Shown in pieces: positions 43,746 to 55,319 of a stretch of DNA of 64,000 bases (positions within the stretch are counted from its first letter, which is position 1; the number at the start of each line of letters is the position of its first letter). Under the pieces are notes generated by a model. It was not told the DNA's origin and ran no database searches. It worked only from the letters and a program-made list of their open reading frames with translations. The DNA comes from Paramacrobiotus metropolitanus (Eukaryota > Tardigrada > Eutardigrada > Parachela > Macrobiotidae). The position numbers were made by a program, and so were the translations under genes. The stretch lies in the NCBI RefSeq assembly GCF_019649055.1, contig NW_026570256.1, positions 806,001 through 870,000 of the forward strand, read 5' to 3'.

Positions 43746-45781
43746 ATGGCTATCCATGTAGAAAAAGCTCCAATTTTTCGTCGTCACTATGTCGCAATTT
43801 TATTAGGGACACCCATATACAGCAAGCCGGAGAGCGGTTTCGCGACATGCTTTTCCAAAATCAGGATTCTTTCCCATCGTGTTCAAAATCTTGTGCATAA
43901 CGTTATACGGTTCGTTATACCGTCTTTTCTCACTGTAATTTTTATTTCTGACTTTGGCGAATTTTTAATGCACAACGATGAATTAGCCGAAAAACTCGGT
44001 CAAGAAACTCTGGGTATTCACGGTCGCCAGAGTCCCATCATTACGACACTGGCGTATTTAACAACGCAAATTATTTTCGCTTCAATAGCGGCAACACTAT
44101 GGGTGATAATTTGGCAGTCCCCGGATATAATAGACGCTATCCAGCAACTTCATTGCCTGCAGAGAAGGATGCGCTACTCAAACAATGATGGATCGATGAC
44201 ACTCATTCCGGTAAACACCGATGCCAGGTTCCGTCGACGTGTCATCGTCGCGCGGATAGTTCTGCTATATATTGCCCTATGTATTATCGGTAAATTTACC
44301 TTCGCTTCTGCAGTGTATATTCGATCGTTTAGCTGGAAAAAGGTGCCATATTTTTTGTTTTACCTTCCGCGGAGTCTCTTGTTTTTAATCGTGTTCCAGA
44401 CGTTTTACGCTGCACAGTTTATGTTACTGAGCATTTATTTTCTCTACATGGATCTTCTTACAAATTACACACAATGTACGCAGCTGTTCAATGAAAAGCT
44501 GCACGCTGCGAGGAGAATGTTGACGGACAACGTCGATGCCAACGAACTGATCGCACCACTTCTCTTTATCGGCCGACATTCCGAAGCCGGGTGTCTGAAT
44601 CATGTTGCCGTGACAAAAAGGTTTTCCTTCAAAGATACGGTTACCGAATTAAGCGTGCTGGATGATGAATTGACGCGTGTACTGGAATGTTTGGGTAGCG
44701 CACTGTCACCGATTATTATTGCACTGATCATCGGGAATTCAGCGTATCTCGCCGCGCGGACTTCGTTGTGTTTCATTGAGGGCGCGGCCGTGGGAATCAC
44801 CAAGATTATGGATGTGGTGACGGCGCTATCTTTTCCGCCACTGCATCTCGGTTTTTTATTGTATTTTGCCGGCAAGCTGCATGAAACGGTAAGTGAGTGA
44901 AGAGTTGCAGATGATCAATTGCCGAGATTAAAATGTTTGTGTTTTGGCAGAGTTCTGACTCAATCGATTTGTGGAGGCGGTTAATAAAAACACGACAACT
45001 GAGCAGAACCGATGGCGATGTGGTACGCATTCTATTACATATAACCAGATTATTGTACGACGCCATTATTTGAAAATTGTATCACAACGTAATTGTGTAC
45101 ATAAAAACATTAACTTAAAATACATAAAACAGAGAAACCATTCACAGATTTGCGAAGCAAGAAACTGAACTGAACCAAACCAGTATTGAATCCTATTATT
45201 ACAAGTATCTTTTACGTTATTACCAGATGTTCTTTAAAAAATTTTAATTCATAAAAAAATTTCTTCTCATTAATGATTTAAATAATATGCGATATCTTCC
45301 ATGTTTCTTTTATGCGAGCGAAAACTCTTTTTAGCCTTTAACAAGGCCAGAATGCTTTTCTTTCAAATTAGCAAATTTCGAATAAATTTGAGCATGTCCT
45401 TAACGTACCTGTAGAAGGAAACGTGGAGTTGGTGGGAAGAAGACGCCTGCTTGCTGGTGCGGCTCAAGCTTGCTCAATTCCGATCCCATGCCCTCGTACT
45501 TTTCCAGACAGCTGATTTTAACCGACGATTCGGCAATACGGTAAATAATTATGAGATACTTACTATTGCATTGATTGGATTTGGAATAGTTGTTCTGCGT
45601 ATACAGTACACCGTCATCAACCGTTGACTTTTCATTGCAGCTGGTGACAGTCTTCCTAGGATTTGTCTGCTTTGTTATTGAGCGCTCGGAAAACTACAAC
45701 CCGGTACCTTCGCCGCAAATCCCACAGCCAGAAGCGATAAACCATACAATAACTGTGAACTCCACCCAAAATTTAATTTGA
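43746..45781 (+). CDS. gustatory-receptor-like seven-helix protein, four exons
   Basis: Exons: 43746-44888, 44951-45022, 45415-45540, 45641-45781, all phase 0, 493 residues. Helices are visible near residues 60-80, 100-125, 160-185, 200-235, 320-345 and 350-380; the seventh is in the last exon (LVTVFLGFVCFVIE). The long first exon followed by three short phase-0 exons near the 3' end resembles arthropod gustatory receptor genes. A helix-5 stretch (LECLGSALSPIIIALIIGN) and exon 3 (LVLFQTADFNRRFGN) resemble the segment before helix 7 in that family. The TYQF signature at the end of helix 7 is absent and the tail is longer than usual (PVPSPQIPQP). It would be a ligand-gated chemosensory channel subunit in the plasma membrane. 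The phase fit of all four exons supports the model; family assignment is moderate. Confidence 0.6.
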
Positions 45782-47358
45782 TACTTTATACCTTTTGGCT
45801 CTGTGTGTGTACTGTTTCCATACCCAGATATGAAACTTGGTGATTCAAAACGATTGATAAAAAAAATTGAAAACCAGGGCGAAACTAAAAGTTTCGCGCT
45901 CTTTCTCAGTCAGTTCCCAGTGCAAACAACTGTGCGCAATAATAATGATTTCCAACGGAAGAATCTCCCATATTTCTTTTTTCTGAATGATTCACACAAT
46001 CAATAAGTGTATTTTAAACAGTGGTTCCAATTTTAACAACTATCAAAAAAATTGCATTTAACGAACTGATTGACTGCTTGGTTGACTGGCGACGGCACCA
46101 CACAACGTAAATACGTAAAACGTTGGTACTGAACCGTTTTCCATCACTTTGTGCTGTAAAACGGTACCTTTAATTGCAGTAGTGAACTTGCAGCCATGCG
46201 TGCCTAGGCAGTTGGCATCATTCAGAACTATGTAGACTACTTCTTCTTTTGCTGTTTAGCGACTTAGCGCCACAATTTTTGTACTTAAAAGTACTGTACT
46301 TGTTCATGGATAAAAAAAAGGAAAATTGATAGGCATCAATCTTGCGCAAACAAAAATCGTTATGGTTGCACAAGTACAGTATGTGGTACTATGTACGATC
46401 TAGGTAAATCTATCAGCGGTAGCTTCTATTAACAACATCAAATGAATGCTACGCACCATACCAGGAAACAATTAATTATCTCGCGCCCCATTATATGTAC
46501 TTGCTTTAAATCGGCTTTGCCCGATTAAACGCAGACGCAGTTCAACTTCAACTTTAACCTGCTTCTGCCAGAACCAATCCACAACGATGGTGAATCGTCC
46601 GCTGTACAATAATAATTAGTAATTAATCACTTTGTTTTCTTTAATTCTATACTCATGTCAGCGGGCCGCACAAACTTTAAAGCGGGTGTATACAAACCAT
46701 TTGGTTGTAATACATACAAGAAGATGTACTCGTACCATAATGCGCGAAAGGAGAGCTTTAGTGGATTCGTTTCAAAATTGTTACGGTCGTTTCTTGTATA
46801 ACAGCTATGTATTAATTTTGCCGGGCAATAAAATTAAAAGGACAATCAAATGGGCTGTGTCACTACCGACTACGTGCTTAAAAACTCTGTATTGTGCAGT
46901 TGTTTCTCCAGCGAAGAATTTTCCGCTGTCATCGGAAGTTCGGAACTCAAACCTGTTGCACAAATCCCGACCGCACATTCACGGGCGGCTACAGCTTTGC
47001 GACGCGGGCGGTGGCGAGAGTCAAAAGTACTGGGCTGCAGGGGCACTAAACCGTTGGCCAGGGGGAAAAGTCTTCTACAAAGTATGATTGCTTCTGTTAC
47101 TTGCAGCGTTTTGACTTTTAGAGTTTGGCTAAACCAGTAATCCGTACAAAGAACGCAGCCTGCACTTTCTGATGTTTAATACGCCATACAGATTTGCGAA
47201 ATTGCGGATGCCTGATTAGCAGTACTTCGTGCCAAGTTCGTGGTTTAAAGTTTTTCTTAGATTTTCCAAAGGCGTTTTGTGAATTTGGCTAGACTTTGCG
47301 ACCGACGAATATCTTAGTCTTGGACGATCTGGTGTGGTGCGGAAAACAAGCAGAAAAC
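45782..47358. other. intergenic, with a possible astacin-like exon
   Basis: No firm gene. The frame ending near 47081 reads GALNRWPGGKVFYK before a donor-like AAA|GTATGA. That resembles the start of a mature astacin metalloprotease (RWPGG.V.Y), but no following exon with the zinc motif HExxHxxGxxH was found. Confidence 0.3.
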
Positions 47359-49082
47359 ATGGCATCATCATGCAGCGTCTCCCAAGGCAAAGGCGCGATC
47401 GGTCTCCTGGTCGAAGTCAAAACCCACGCTGCTGTTTTGCGCGACTGCGTAAAGTCAGGTGCCCGTAAGTTGGCTGACAATATCTGCAGGATAACCTAAT
47501 CATTATTTCGTGACATGGCAAGCGTTCTACATACATTTGTCTGTTCTCATTCATGTATGGTTTGCTGGTGATTTTTCTGCAGAGTACGTACGCAACACCC
47601 GCGCCAAACTGACAACGGAACAGTCCTACCTGGCAGAGATGAAGGCATACTGTAACGAAACTCGAACTGCCGTACGGGCTGGCACCCTAGCTACGCTGCG
47701 ATTTCGTCCCGATGTGCAGGAGCTCGTCAAGCAGTCCGCAGCCGACCAAGACCGCCACTTCAATGATATGCGCCAGCGAGTTCAGGATGGTAGGTGCCGT
47801 GAGGTGTACAGTGGTCTGCAGAGGCGAGGGTAACCAGTCTCCTGGTTCCCGGGATGGTAGATCGTGTGCTGGTATTTTTGACAATTTTCGATCCAGTTTT
47901 TGTTAGCCGGGAACCAGCGCAACAGGTGAAGCATTTGCGGGGTAGTCTGTTTAGGGCATTGTAATCTATCAGCTAGGTTTCATCTATCCGCTCGGTAATT
48001 TTGCAGTTTCACCTCATATTCTATATGTAGATTTTTGTGCGCGAATGACGAAAACTTCTTGCATTTTCTTACATAGTAAGATCGAAGAATACCTTAAAAA
48101 TCACGCGTTACATTACATCACTTCAGCACATAGTACGGTTCATCGGTTTTTGTTGTATAGTTTTTGTACATTACATCACTTCAGCACATAGTACGGTTCA
48201 TCGGTTTTTGTTTTGTTGAATCTGTTTGTCACATCGTGATGCTAACGTCACAACGTGATAGTATATAAGCAGATAGCTGAAAATGTTTACTAAAATATAA
48301 CGAAGTGTAACTGTCTGAAAATCCCCGTCTTTTCGAGATTGCCAGTCCTATGTTGCTACGCGCACGGCGCAACTACGGCGAGCAGCCACTGCACTATTGT
48401 TAAATAGTTATTTTTGATATAATTTTTCCTTCGTAGAGTTTAATAGCGCGGCAACTCAGCGCTCCATGTGGATGAGCACGGCGACAGCTGCGCTTCACGG
48501 CGCAATCGGTGCCGCCGTTTCGCTCACTGCTCTACAGATCCTACAGGCCGAAGAGCTCCGCGCCGATATGCTGGCGATCTACCAGGACTTCGTGGCATGT
48601 GCAGGTGAAAATTTAAATAGGAGTTACTGTACATTTTCGTTTCATGTCGCAGAGGACTTGACAGCGGCCGAGAACGTATAATGAGCGATATCAGAATCTG
48701 TTGAGCCTTGAAAGTTAAGTTAGGCGTGAACACGGGATATTGCTTTCTTTTACGATTACTCTGGTGTAATACACAGACGACGCCAAACTCCTGGAAGAGG
48801 ACCTGCTGCGCTGTGGATTGGACAAAGTATTTCTGGAACAGGATTACGTCGAGGTGGTAAGTGAAAGAGAAACTGATTTCTGGGCTTACACAGTGGATAA
48901 TGCAGCGTGCCTTGGTCCAGTGTATCGTTAAGATTTTCTTCGTTTATTGGTTTTTCTCGTTCTCTTTATAAAGATGTAATAGCTTTCCTATTTGTTGGCA
49001 AATAATCACTTTGTTTATTGTACTTTTTTCTTTCTAGGTGAAGCTAATTCAGGCGGAAAATGCGAGTCGAACTCCGCCTTAG
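47359..49082 (+). CDS. helical protein of unknown family (gene U1), five exons
   Basis: Exons: 47359-47464, 47583-47789, 48437-48604, 48777-48856, 49038-49082; all phases fit, 201 residues. No signal peptide at the start (MASSCSVSQGKGAIG). Exon 2 is a long charged helix region (LTTEQSYLAEMKAYCNETR, then HFNDMRQRVQD). Exon 3 has a central non-polar Ala/Gly-rich stretch (ATAALHGAIGAAVSLTALQIL) flanked by charged helix, like a helical hairpin or short membrane segment. The last two exons are acidic helix (DDAKLLEEDLLRCG). The family is not recognised. The gene is tandemly duplicated as U2 (51422-52757). Intron 2 holds a 58-base-period tandem repeat at 48110-48212. Confidence 0.65.
48110..48212. 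repeat. two-copy tandem repeat in U1 intron 2
   Basis: A 45-base unit beginning ACATTACATCACTTCAGCAC occurs at 48110 and 48168, identical or nearly so, separated by GTATAGTTTTTGT. No counterpart is seen in the U2 intron. Confidence 0.85.
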
Positions 49083-50450
49083 ATCTGTCTGGAACCGGAA
49101 CTGAACTGCCCACGCCTGACTTGCGGGACGTTTCTACGTTGCGATTGACACTGGCCTGAAAATGTTTCTTAAAACTAGCAGTGTCGAGTCTGATGACCTT
49201 TGCATATTTTTAATTACATTGTACCGCGGTTTTCTTACGTTTCCATAAAAGCGATTGCACTCGGATGTTTGTTTTCTTCTACTTTATTACACCTGATCCC
49301 TACGCGTTGCCCGTTCGTAATGTGTCATAAACTCCGAAATGTTTTCCAGCAGTTTGCTAGAATTAGTCTAAGTCAGATACCAGTTTTTGCATAACGAATA
49401 ACGAAAACTTAACGAGGTGAGAGTGAATTCTGGAATGTAATTCTCACATTCGGGTTTATTAAATGTAAGGAAATTTCCAATTTAGTGCGTGTAAATACGA
49501 TAATACTTGATAGTGCAATCAGCAAGAACAATACTCAAGTGCAGAGAGAACACAGAACAACCGAGAAAAAATAAATGCGACAGAAAAATCGTTATTCTAA
49601 ATATACGGAAGGTCCCGGTACGTTTACATCTTTTTTACATTCGAATTTTATTCTAATACACAATAAATGAACCTAATGTAGGTAGTGTAGTATCACTCGG
49701 AATATTTTATTAAATTCTACCGTTCATCTCGCAGTACTTCACGTGTCGGGTTTATATGCACCTGTGGCACGTTTAGTACCAAAGAAAAAAAATGAACCGT
49801 TTTTTCGCTCCTTGTAGTCACAGTAGACATCTGTATACATGCTGTAGACACCCTGTAGACCTATCAGTTGTCTCCTGGTTTCTTAGGATATATACAGCGT
49901 GTCTTCAACGGTGTCTACAGGTTGTCTACCGATGTCTACCGCTGTATACAGGCAGGCCTTCTCAGGTTCATCTCGATACTGTGCCCGTATACACCGGTAG
50001 TCATCTGTAGACAGCCCGTAGACACCACTGTAGTCTGTAGACATCTCTAGTCACCGTTTTCTTAGGCTTTTTGGATGTTTACAGGGTGTCTACAAGTTGT
50101 CTACAGATGTCTACCGGTGTATACAGGCAGGCCTTCTTAGGTTCAGCAGGATGGTCTGCTGTATACATCTGAAGACGCACTGTAGACAGCCCGTAGACAC
50201 CACTGTAGACATACTGTAGACATCTGGTTTCTTAGGATGGATACAGGTTGTCTACAGATTGTCTACAGGGTGTCTACAGGTAGTCTACAGATGACTACAG
50301 TGACTGCAAGAAGGGAAAAAACGCTCCACTTTTTTCTTTGGTACGAAACGTTCCATATATGTACGATAGCAACAACAAAATATTGATCACCGACGATTTT
50401 CTACGGAAACAATTTGAGCGGAGCCGTCAGACCCCTCGAAAGTAATCGTA
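49083..50450. other. intergenic with inverted-repeat element
   Basis: Apart from the element at 49769-50351, no gene or repeat is recognised. Confidence 0.5.
49769..50351. mobile_element. 583-base element with terminal inverted repeats and GTCTACAG arrays
   Basis: The ends are imperfect reverse complements over about 65 bases: ACGTTTAGTACCAAAGAAAA at left and TTTTCTTTGGTACGAAACGT at right, each followed inwards by a T-run block and GTAGTCA. The interior is an array of GTCTACAG / CTGTAGAC units in both orientations, with two larger repeats sharing CAGGCAGGCCTTCT and GACAGCCCGTAGACACCACT. No coding potential. It is a non-autonomous foldback-like element or structured satellite. Confidence 0.75.
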
Positions 50451-50455
50451 ACTTT

Positions 50456-51139
50456 CCGTTTCCTTCTCCCAGCTTAGAAATAAGAGCGGATTGTGTGGAT
50501 GAATTCGGAGACGCGAATGCCATCCGTTGGAATCTTTTGGGCTGACAACACAGCAGTTTGCCGCTTTGGACTGATGCTTTTCTCCAATCGCACCATCACA
50601 TTAGGCACGATATTCCCAGTCAGACCTAATAAAAGAAAAGTGGGAAAATATAAATAAAACTGAAATAAACTGCGATGTCGTGTTCACCGCTTTTCCCGGC
50701 CAAACACTTATACCGGAGCTACAGTTGCGCGATTCACAACATAAGATCCTTCAGGTACGTACATACATAGTAAACGGCTACCGATACTTTGGACATTGAG
50801 GGAAACTAGCGCTGAATCCGCATCACCCATAGTCTTCTGCGTACGCAAGCGTTTAGCCGATTCCTTTCCAGTCAGACTCGAGCCAGCGGCAGTCGCACTG
50901 GAACTACGCTTTCGACTCTGCCGATTAAAGGTGACGGAGCGGGTGGGCAGTATGACCTCCTCTTGGGTTATGGGATTCAAACCCTTACTGATAGGACTTG
51001 GCAACAGCGTTTGCGCCGGATTGCTTCTGTGGCCGCTTAATGTCACATTCAGCTGGGAACTGATGGGTTCTGCAAACATCCTCGAAAAAAAAGGAGACGC
51101 CGCCAGGTTTGCGGGGGGCGTCTGTACATATGTGCACAC
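50456..51139 (-). CDS. possible two-exon gene, unknown basic protein
   Basis: The minus strand from 51139 (MCTYVQTPPANLAASPFF) runs open to 50708. It contains a polar, basic stretch typical of nuclear proteins (FNRQSRKRSSSATAAGSS, KRLRTQK) and SALVSLNVQSIG. A second open stretch after a TTATTAG acceptor at about 50629 reads LTGNIVPNVMVRLEKS... and ends IHTIRSYF stop near 50458. The phases join only if the donor is ATCG|GTAGCC rather than the better-looking CCG|GTATAA. The true start may be further upstream. Neither family nor model is secure. Confidence 0.35.
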
Positions 51140-51421
51140 TAATTACTATGCTTCGTACTATTCTTTTTGCTGGGAGCCACGGCCCCCTGGGCCGCGGTTC
51201 TAGTCTTCGATGGTTGCTTCTACTACTGCACTTGCAACGATTTTAAGTTTCCCTGAATCCTAAAAACAGTTAAAAAACGTAGTCTGTTTTTACGGTTTAA
51301 GACTAAGTAGTAATTTTTCTCTGATTTTCTTGAAGGCTGTTGTGACTTTGGCCAGACTTTGCAACCAGCGATTATATCATCTTCGGTACGATCTAGTGTG
51401 GTGCGAAAACCCAGCACAAAC

Positions 51422-52757
51422 ATGGCATCATCATGCAGCCTTTCCCAGCCCTGTGGCGCGTTCGGTCTCATGCTCGAAGTCAAAACCCATGCTGTTGTTC
51501 TGCGTGACTGCGCTACATCAGGTTCCCGTAAGTTGGCTGACAATTTCTGCGGGCCAAGTCAGGCACGCGAAATCACTTTTCTGCGACATAGCCAAATGTC
51601 ATACCTCTGAGTTTCTTATTTTTTCTGTCCGCAGTTGTTCATTGCTTGTTGATTCTGACTTCTGCCATAGGGTACGTGGACAATGCCGGTGCCAGACTCG
51701 CTACGGAACAATCTTCCCTGTCAGATGTAAAGGCACGTCATAATGAGACTCGAGCTGCCGTAAAGCCTGGCACCACTGCCACACAGGCGATTTCGTTCCG
51801 ATGTTGAAGAACTCATTAAACAGTCTCCAGCCGACCAAGAGCGCCACTTTGCTAAGATGCGCCAGCGAGTTCAGGAAGGTTGGTCTACTGATGTATTCTT
51901 GCGCCCTGTGTAACCGAGGGAAACCAGGGAGACCTGGTTCCCTAGATAGTAGATCTGAGATGGTGGTTTTAGAATTTTATATCATTTTCGTTCACCACAG
52001 CGCGCAACAGGTGCCTATACCGCGGATACTCTGCTCATGCCTAGTTGGTTTGGGCCCTGTCGCTTGCATAATTTTATATTGAATCATAATAAATTTTCGG
52101 TCGTAGAGTTTGATCGCGCGGCAACTCAGCGCTCCTTGTGGATGAGCACGGCGACAGCTGCGCTTCACGGCGCCATCGGTGCCGCTGTTTCGCTCAGTGC
52201 TTTACAGATCCCGGAGGCTGAAGAGATGCGCATCGATATGCTGGAAATGTACCAGGACTTCGTGGCATGTGCAGGTAAATACTAACGGTAGCATTTATAC
52301 AGTAAATCATGCATATAACAAAACCAGTTGGCTCCGGACGGCTGGGTTTCCTAGATGTGATAATATTTTTTTACGATTGTTCTTGTATGATACATAGACC
52401 GCGCCAGAGTCATGGAAGAGGGCCTGCTGCGCTGTGGATTGGACATGGTAATTCTGGAAGAGGAATACATCGAGGAGGTAAGCAAAATTGATCAACATTC
52501 AACGGCAGTCGGCATTCGGCTCAATATGCTGTAATGGTACATGCCAATTAGTCTCCGTTTTAGGCGTTAACACTCCTATTATTTCTTAGTTTTTTGGAAT
52601 TGAAATTTTGTGATGTATTGGGTTTTTCTTGTACTCTTTTTGTTTAAATAGTGACTTTCCCTTTATTCGGCAAATTAACACCTTAAACTTCTACTTTTAT
52701 ATTTTCTACCAGGTGAAACTCATTCAGGCGGAAAATAAGAGCCAAACGCAGTCTTAG
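51422..52757 (+). pseudogene. gene U2, paralogue of U1 with one-base insertion
   Basis: Exons line up with U1: 51422-51527, 51671-51878, 52107-52274, 52398-52477, 52713-52757. All splice sites are present except that the exon 2 donor has weakened to GAAG|GTTGGT. Exon 2 is 208 rather than 207 bases; an extra base near 51790 (CACAGGCGATTTCG against ACGCTGCGATTTCG) brings a stop seven codons later. Exons 3-5 remain open and close to U1, exon 3 being nearly identical. Either recently disabled or a sequence error. Confidence 0.65.
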
Positions 52758-53500
52758 ATCAGTCTGGAACCGGAACTGAACGGCCCATGCCTGACTTACT
52801 GGACGTTAATATTCTGATTAACACTGACCTGAAAATGTTTCTAAAAAGCAGCAGTGACGATTTTGCGCGTTTAATTTACTCATATACCACGGTTTTTCTT
52901 TAAGTTTGCATAAAAGCGGTGACGTTTTCTTGGTGTTTGCGTTTTCTCCTACTCTGTTTTCTCCCGATCTTTCGGAGCAGTAATTTGTCGTGAACTGGGA
53001 AACTTTCGTGTGAAGACTGCAACTTGCGCTTGCATAGGCATCCAGCAGATGACAATTTTCAGTAGCGTGACTTTCAGTTCTACTCTAGACGTGCGGGTGT
53101 TCGTTCAATAAACACCCGTAATATCCGACTAAGGTCTTGTTTGACATACTTCTACGTATAGTGAAAAGAGCTCATAGGTCTTACGCATGGAGGCACACTA
53201 AACGATTGCCAATCGTCTGCATAAGATAACCAACAGAAGCCATCACTGGAAATAGAATTAACGTTATCGAAATATGGTCTGTATAACGACTTCGCTACTG
53301 ATACCGTCCTTCTGCCATCATCGCTTTATCAGATAACTTACCGGAGATGTAAGCGGTATCCGTAGGGCCTCCACGGTGTAGCGTATACGCCGCACAGACC
53401 ATAAATATGCATTAATTTTATGAAGTTTCAAGTTTTACGTATTCCGTCCTTGAAAAAGCGTTTTCCTTATTAACTGCGTACCCTTACTGCGTGCAAAATT
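52758..53500. other. intergenic
   Basis: No gene or repeat recognised. Confidence 0.5.
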
Positions 53501-54623
53501 ATGGAAGTAGATGCTAACCAAGAAACTAAAAGCGAAGTTTTTGGTGGTGAATGCGAGTTCACAGTAGGTGATTTCATTGGAAGCGGAACTTTTGGTATGG
53601 TCTACAAGGGAGAAATCACGGTACGCAATGATTATGGAGGGCAAGGAGATAATGTGGCAGTCAAAATTGTCGATTGCGGGGACAAAGATGAAGTATCGGT
53701 CGAAATGCGCCAGAGATTTCAAACGTTGGTTCGTCTTAAACATGAAAACCTGGCTGTTTACCATAAAATTATCATAAAGACCATACAAGGAAAAACGTCG
53801 ATCGAGCTGGTCATGGATTACTATACCGGTAAGTTAGAACGGTATGCATGAGCTTGTAAGGGCAGCACATTGGAAATCATCAAATTACGTACTACGAGAT
53901 GTACATTGTACAGTACACTGATGGCGATGCACAGTACAGCTACTCGCGCTTAATTAACGGTCGTTGTCCGTAGGTGGCGATTTGGGGACAAAACTGAGCA
54001 ATCTGAAGGAAAACAAAATTTTGCTCGAGAAACCGATTGCACTTCGCTACGCCGAGGAAATCACCAAAGGGATAAGTTTCCTGCACCACTGTCATATTAT
54101 TCATGGAGATTTAAAACCAGCAAATATTTTATTTAAACAAGCCAATAACGGTCTGGAAAGTCTGGTTATTGGTGATTTGGATGATCTTGTGAAACTCCAT
54201 ACAAGCATTACAACTTCATTCGACCTCAGCAACCTTCTTAACATCTGCGGCACACTGCGCTACATGTCACCGGAAATGCTTCAGAAGTATATGTTGCGTC
54301 CCGAAAGGGCGCCTGAACCCGGACGCAAGACTGACATATGGAGTTTGGGATGTGTCATACATGATTTACTGGATCGCGTTATTGGTAATGAAGAGAGATG
54401 GCTTCAGCGAGAAGAGGAAAAAATGGAGGCTGGGGATAAAATTGGCGAACGGCCTTACGTTATTGCACTGGGCGATGGATTTCTTCCGTGTGTTTCTGAG
54501 TTAGCTCCGTTGGATCTGATGGAAATTGTTTGTCGATGTTTGAATCCATTACCTGCAGCTCGGAGTTCGGCACTTGAGGTTTTATGTCTTCTGCAAGATG
54601 CCAAAGAAACCCTTGCTGTGTAA
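53501..54623 (+). CDS. divergent protein kinase
   Basis: Two exons, 53501-53828 and 53974-54623 (ACCG|GTAAGT to CGTAG), 325 residues covering one kinase domain and little else. The glycine loop is GSGTFGMVYKG (about residues 26-36). The VAVK lysine follows near 55 and a candidate helix-C Glu is in SVEMRQRF. The catalytic loop reads HGDLKPAN: Asp, Lys and Asn are kept, but the usual Arg of HRD is Gly. The metal-binding DFG is replaced by DLD (VIGDLDDL). The activation segment ends GTLRYMSPEM, a good APE-type motif. TDIWSLGCVI in helix F is intact. Ser/Thr specificity is likely from HGDLKPAN. Loss of the HRD Arg means it should not need activation-loop phosphorylation in the usual way. Activity is plausible but the altered DFG makes this uncertain. 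Confidence 0.8.
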
Positions 54624-55319
54624 TAAGCTGTCTTTTCACTTTTTACTTTAATATCTATTTCATTTTATCGTCATTATCGTAACACTGATTATCAGTAACC
54701 GCATCAGTAACCGTATCGTAACACTGATTATCAGTAACCGTCTGTCTGATTATCTGCATCAGTAACCGTTGTTCTTATTTCTGCACGTGGCTGTGCCAAT
54801 CGTCGGTTCCATGGCGTATGGCTTATCGTTAAGGCTAATCGTACAACACTCTTTGTATCGCTCCATACGGCACTTGAAACATCAGTAATGTACGTCGGGG
54901 AGCATATAGTGTATAACGTAATTCCCGGTTGTAAGTAAATAGTATGTATGAAAATCTCCAACTTTCCAACCGGCAGGTTGAAAATTCCTGTACTGCTCCG
55001 GAGATAGCACTGTTGGTGCAAGTAACTCAATTACATTATTTTTTACGTAGCTGGTAGCTATGTTCTCTTTTTTCAAGATCGAATCCCATGCCGCTTTTTA
55101 AACGACGATAGTTTGTTAGATTGTGCGCGCGGAGACGGTTGTAGTTTACAATTAACTGAAAGGCTTTATCCGTAACTTTTTTTCACGGCTTATGATTTTT
55201 GTCAGAGACAATTTTCATTCAAAGATGCTCTCATATTACAAAACCGGTATAAGCAAAGGGAAGAACAATAACTTTTCTTATTGTTTTCAACGGGTATATT
55301 CAAGGAAAAACACTCAACT
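54624..55319. other. intergenic
   Basis: Just after the kinase gene a local repeat of CACTGATTATCAGTAACCG and GCATCAGTAACCGT occurs at about 54680-54770. No gene is seen. Confidence 0.5.

Noticed and set aside
46632-47087. Astacin metalloprotease gene
   Set aside because: Only a short RWPGG-like segment fits; no exon with the HExxHxxGxxH zinc motif was found downstream.
49769-50351. CRISPR-like array
   Set aside because: Repeats are short, in both orientations and without uniform spacers; eukaryotic context.
51223-51543. 106-residue minus-strand frame opposite U2 exon 1, also seen opposite U1
   Set aside because: Conserved only because the sense exon is conserved; the sense frame has matching splice sites in both copies.
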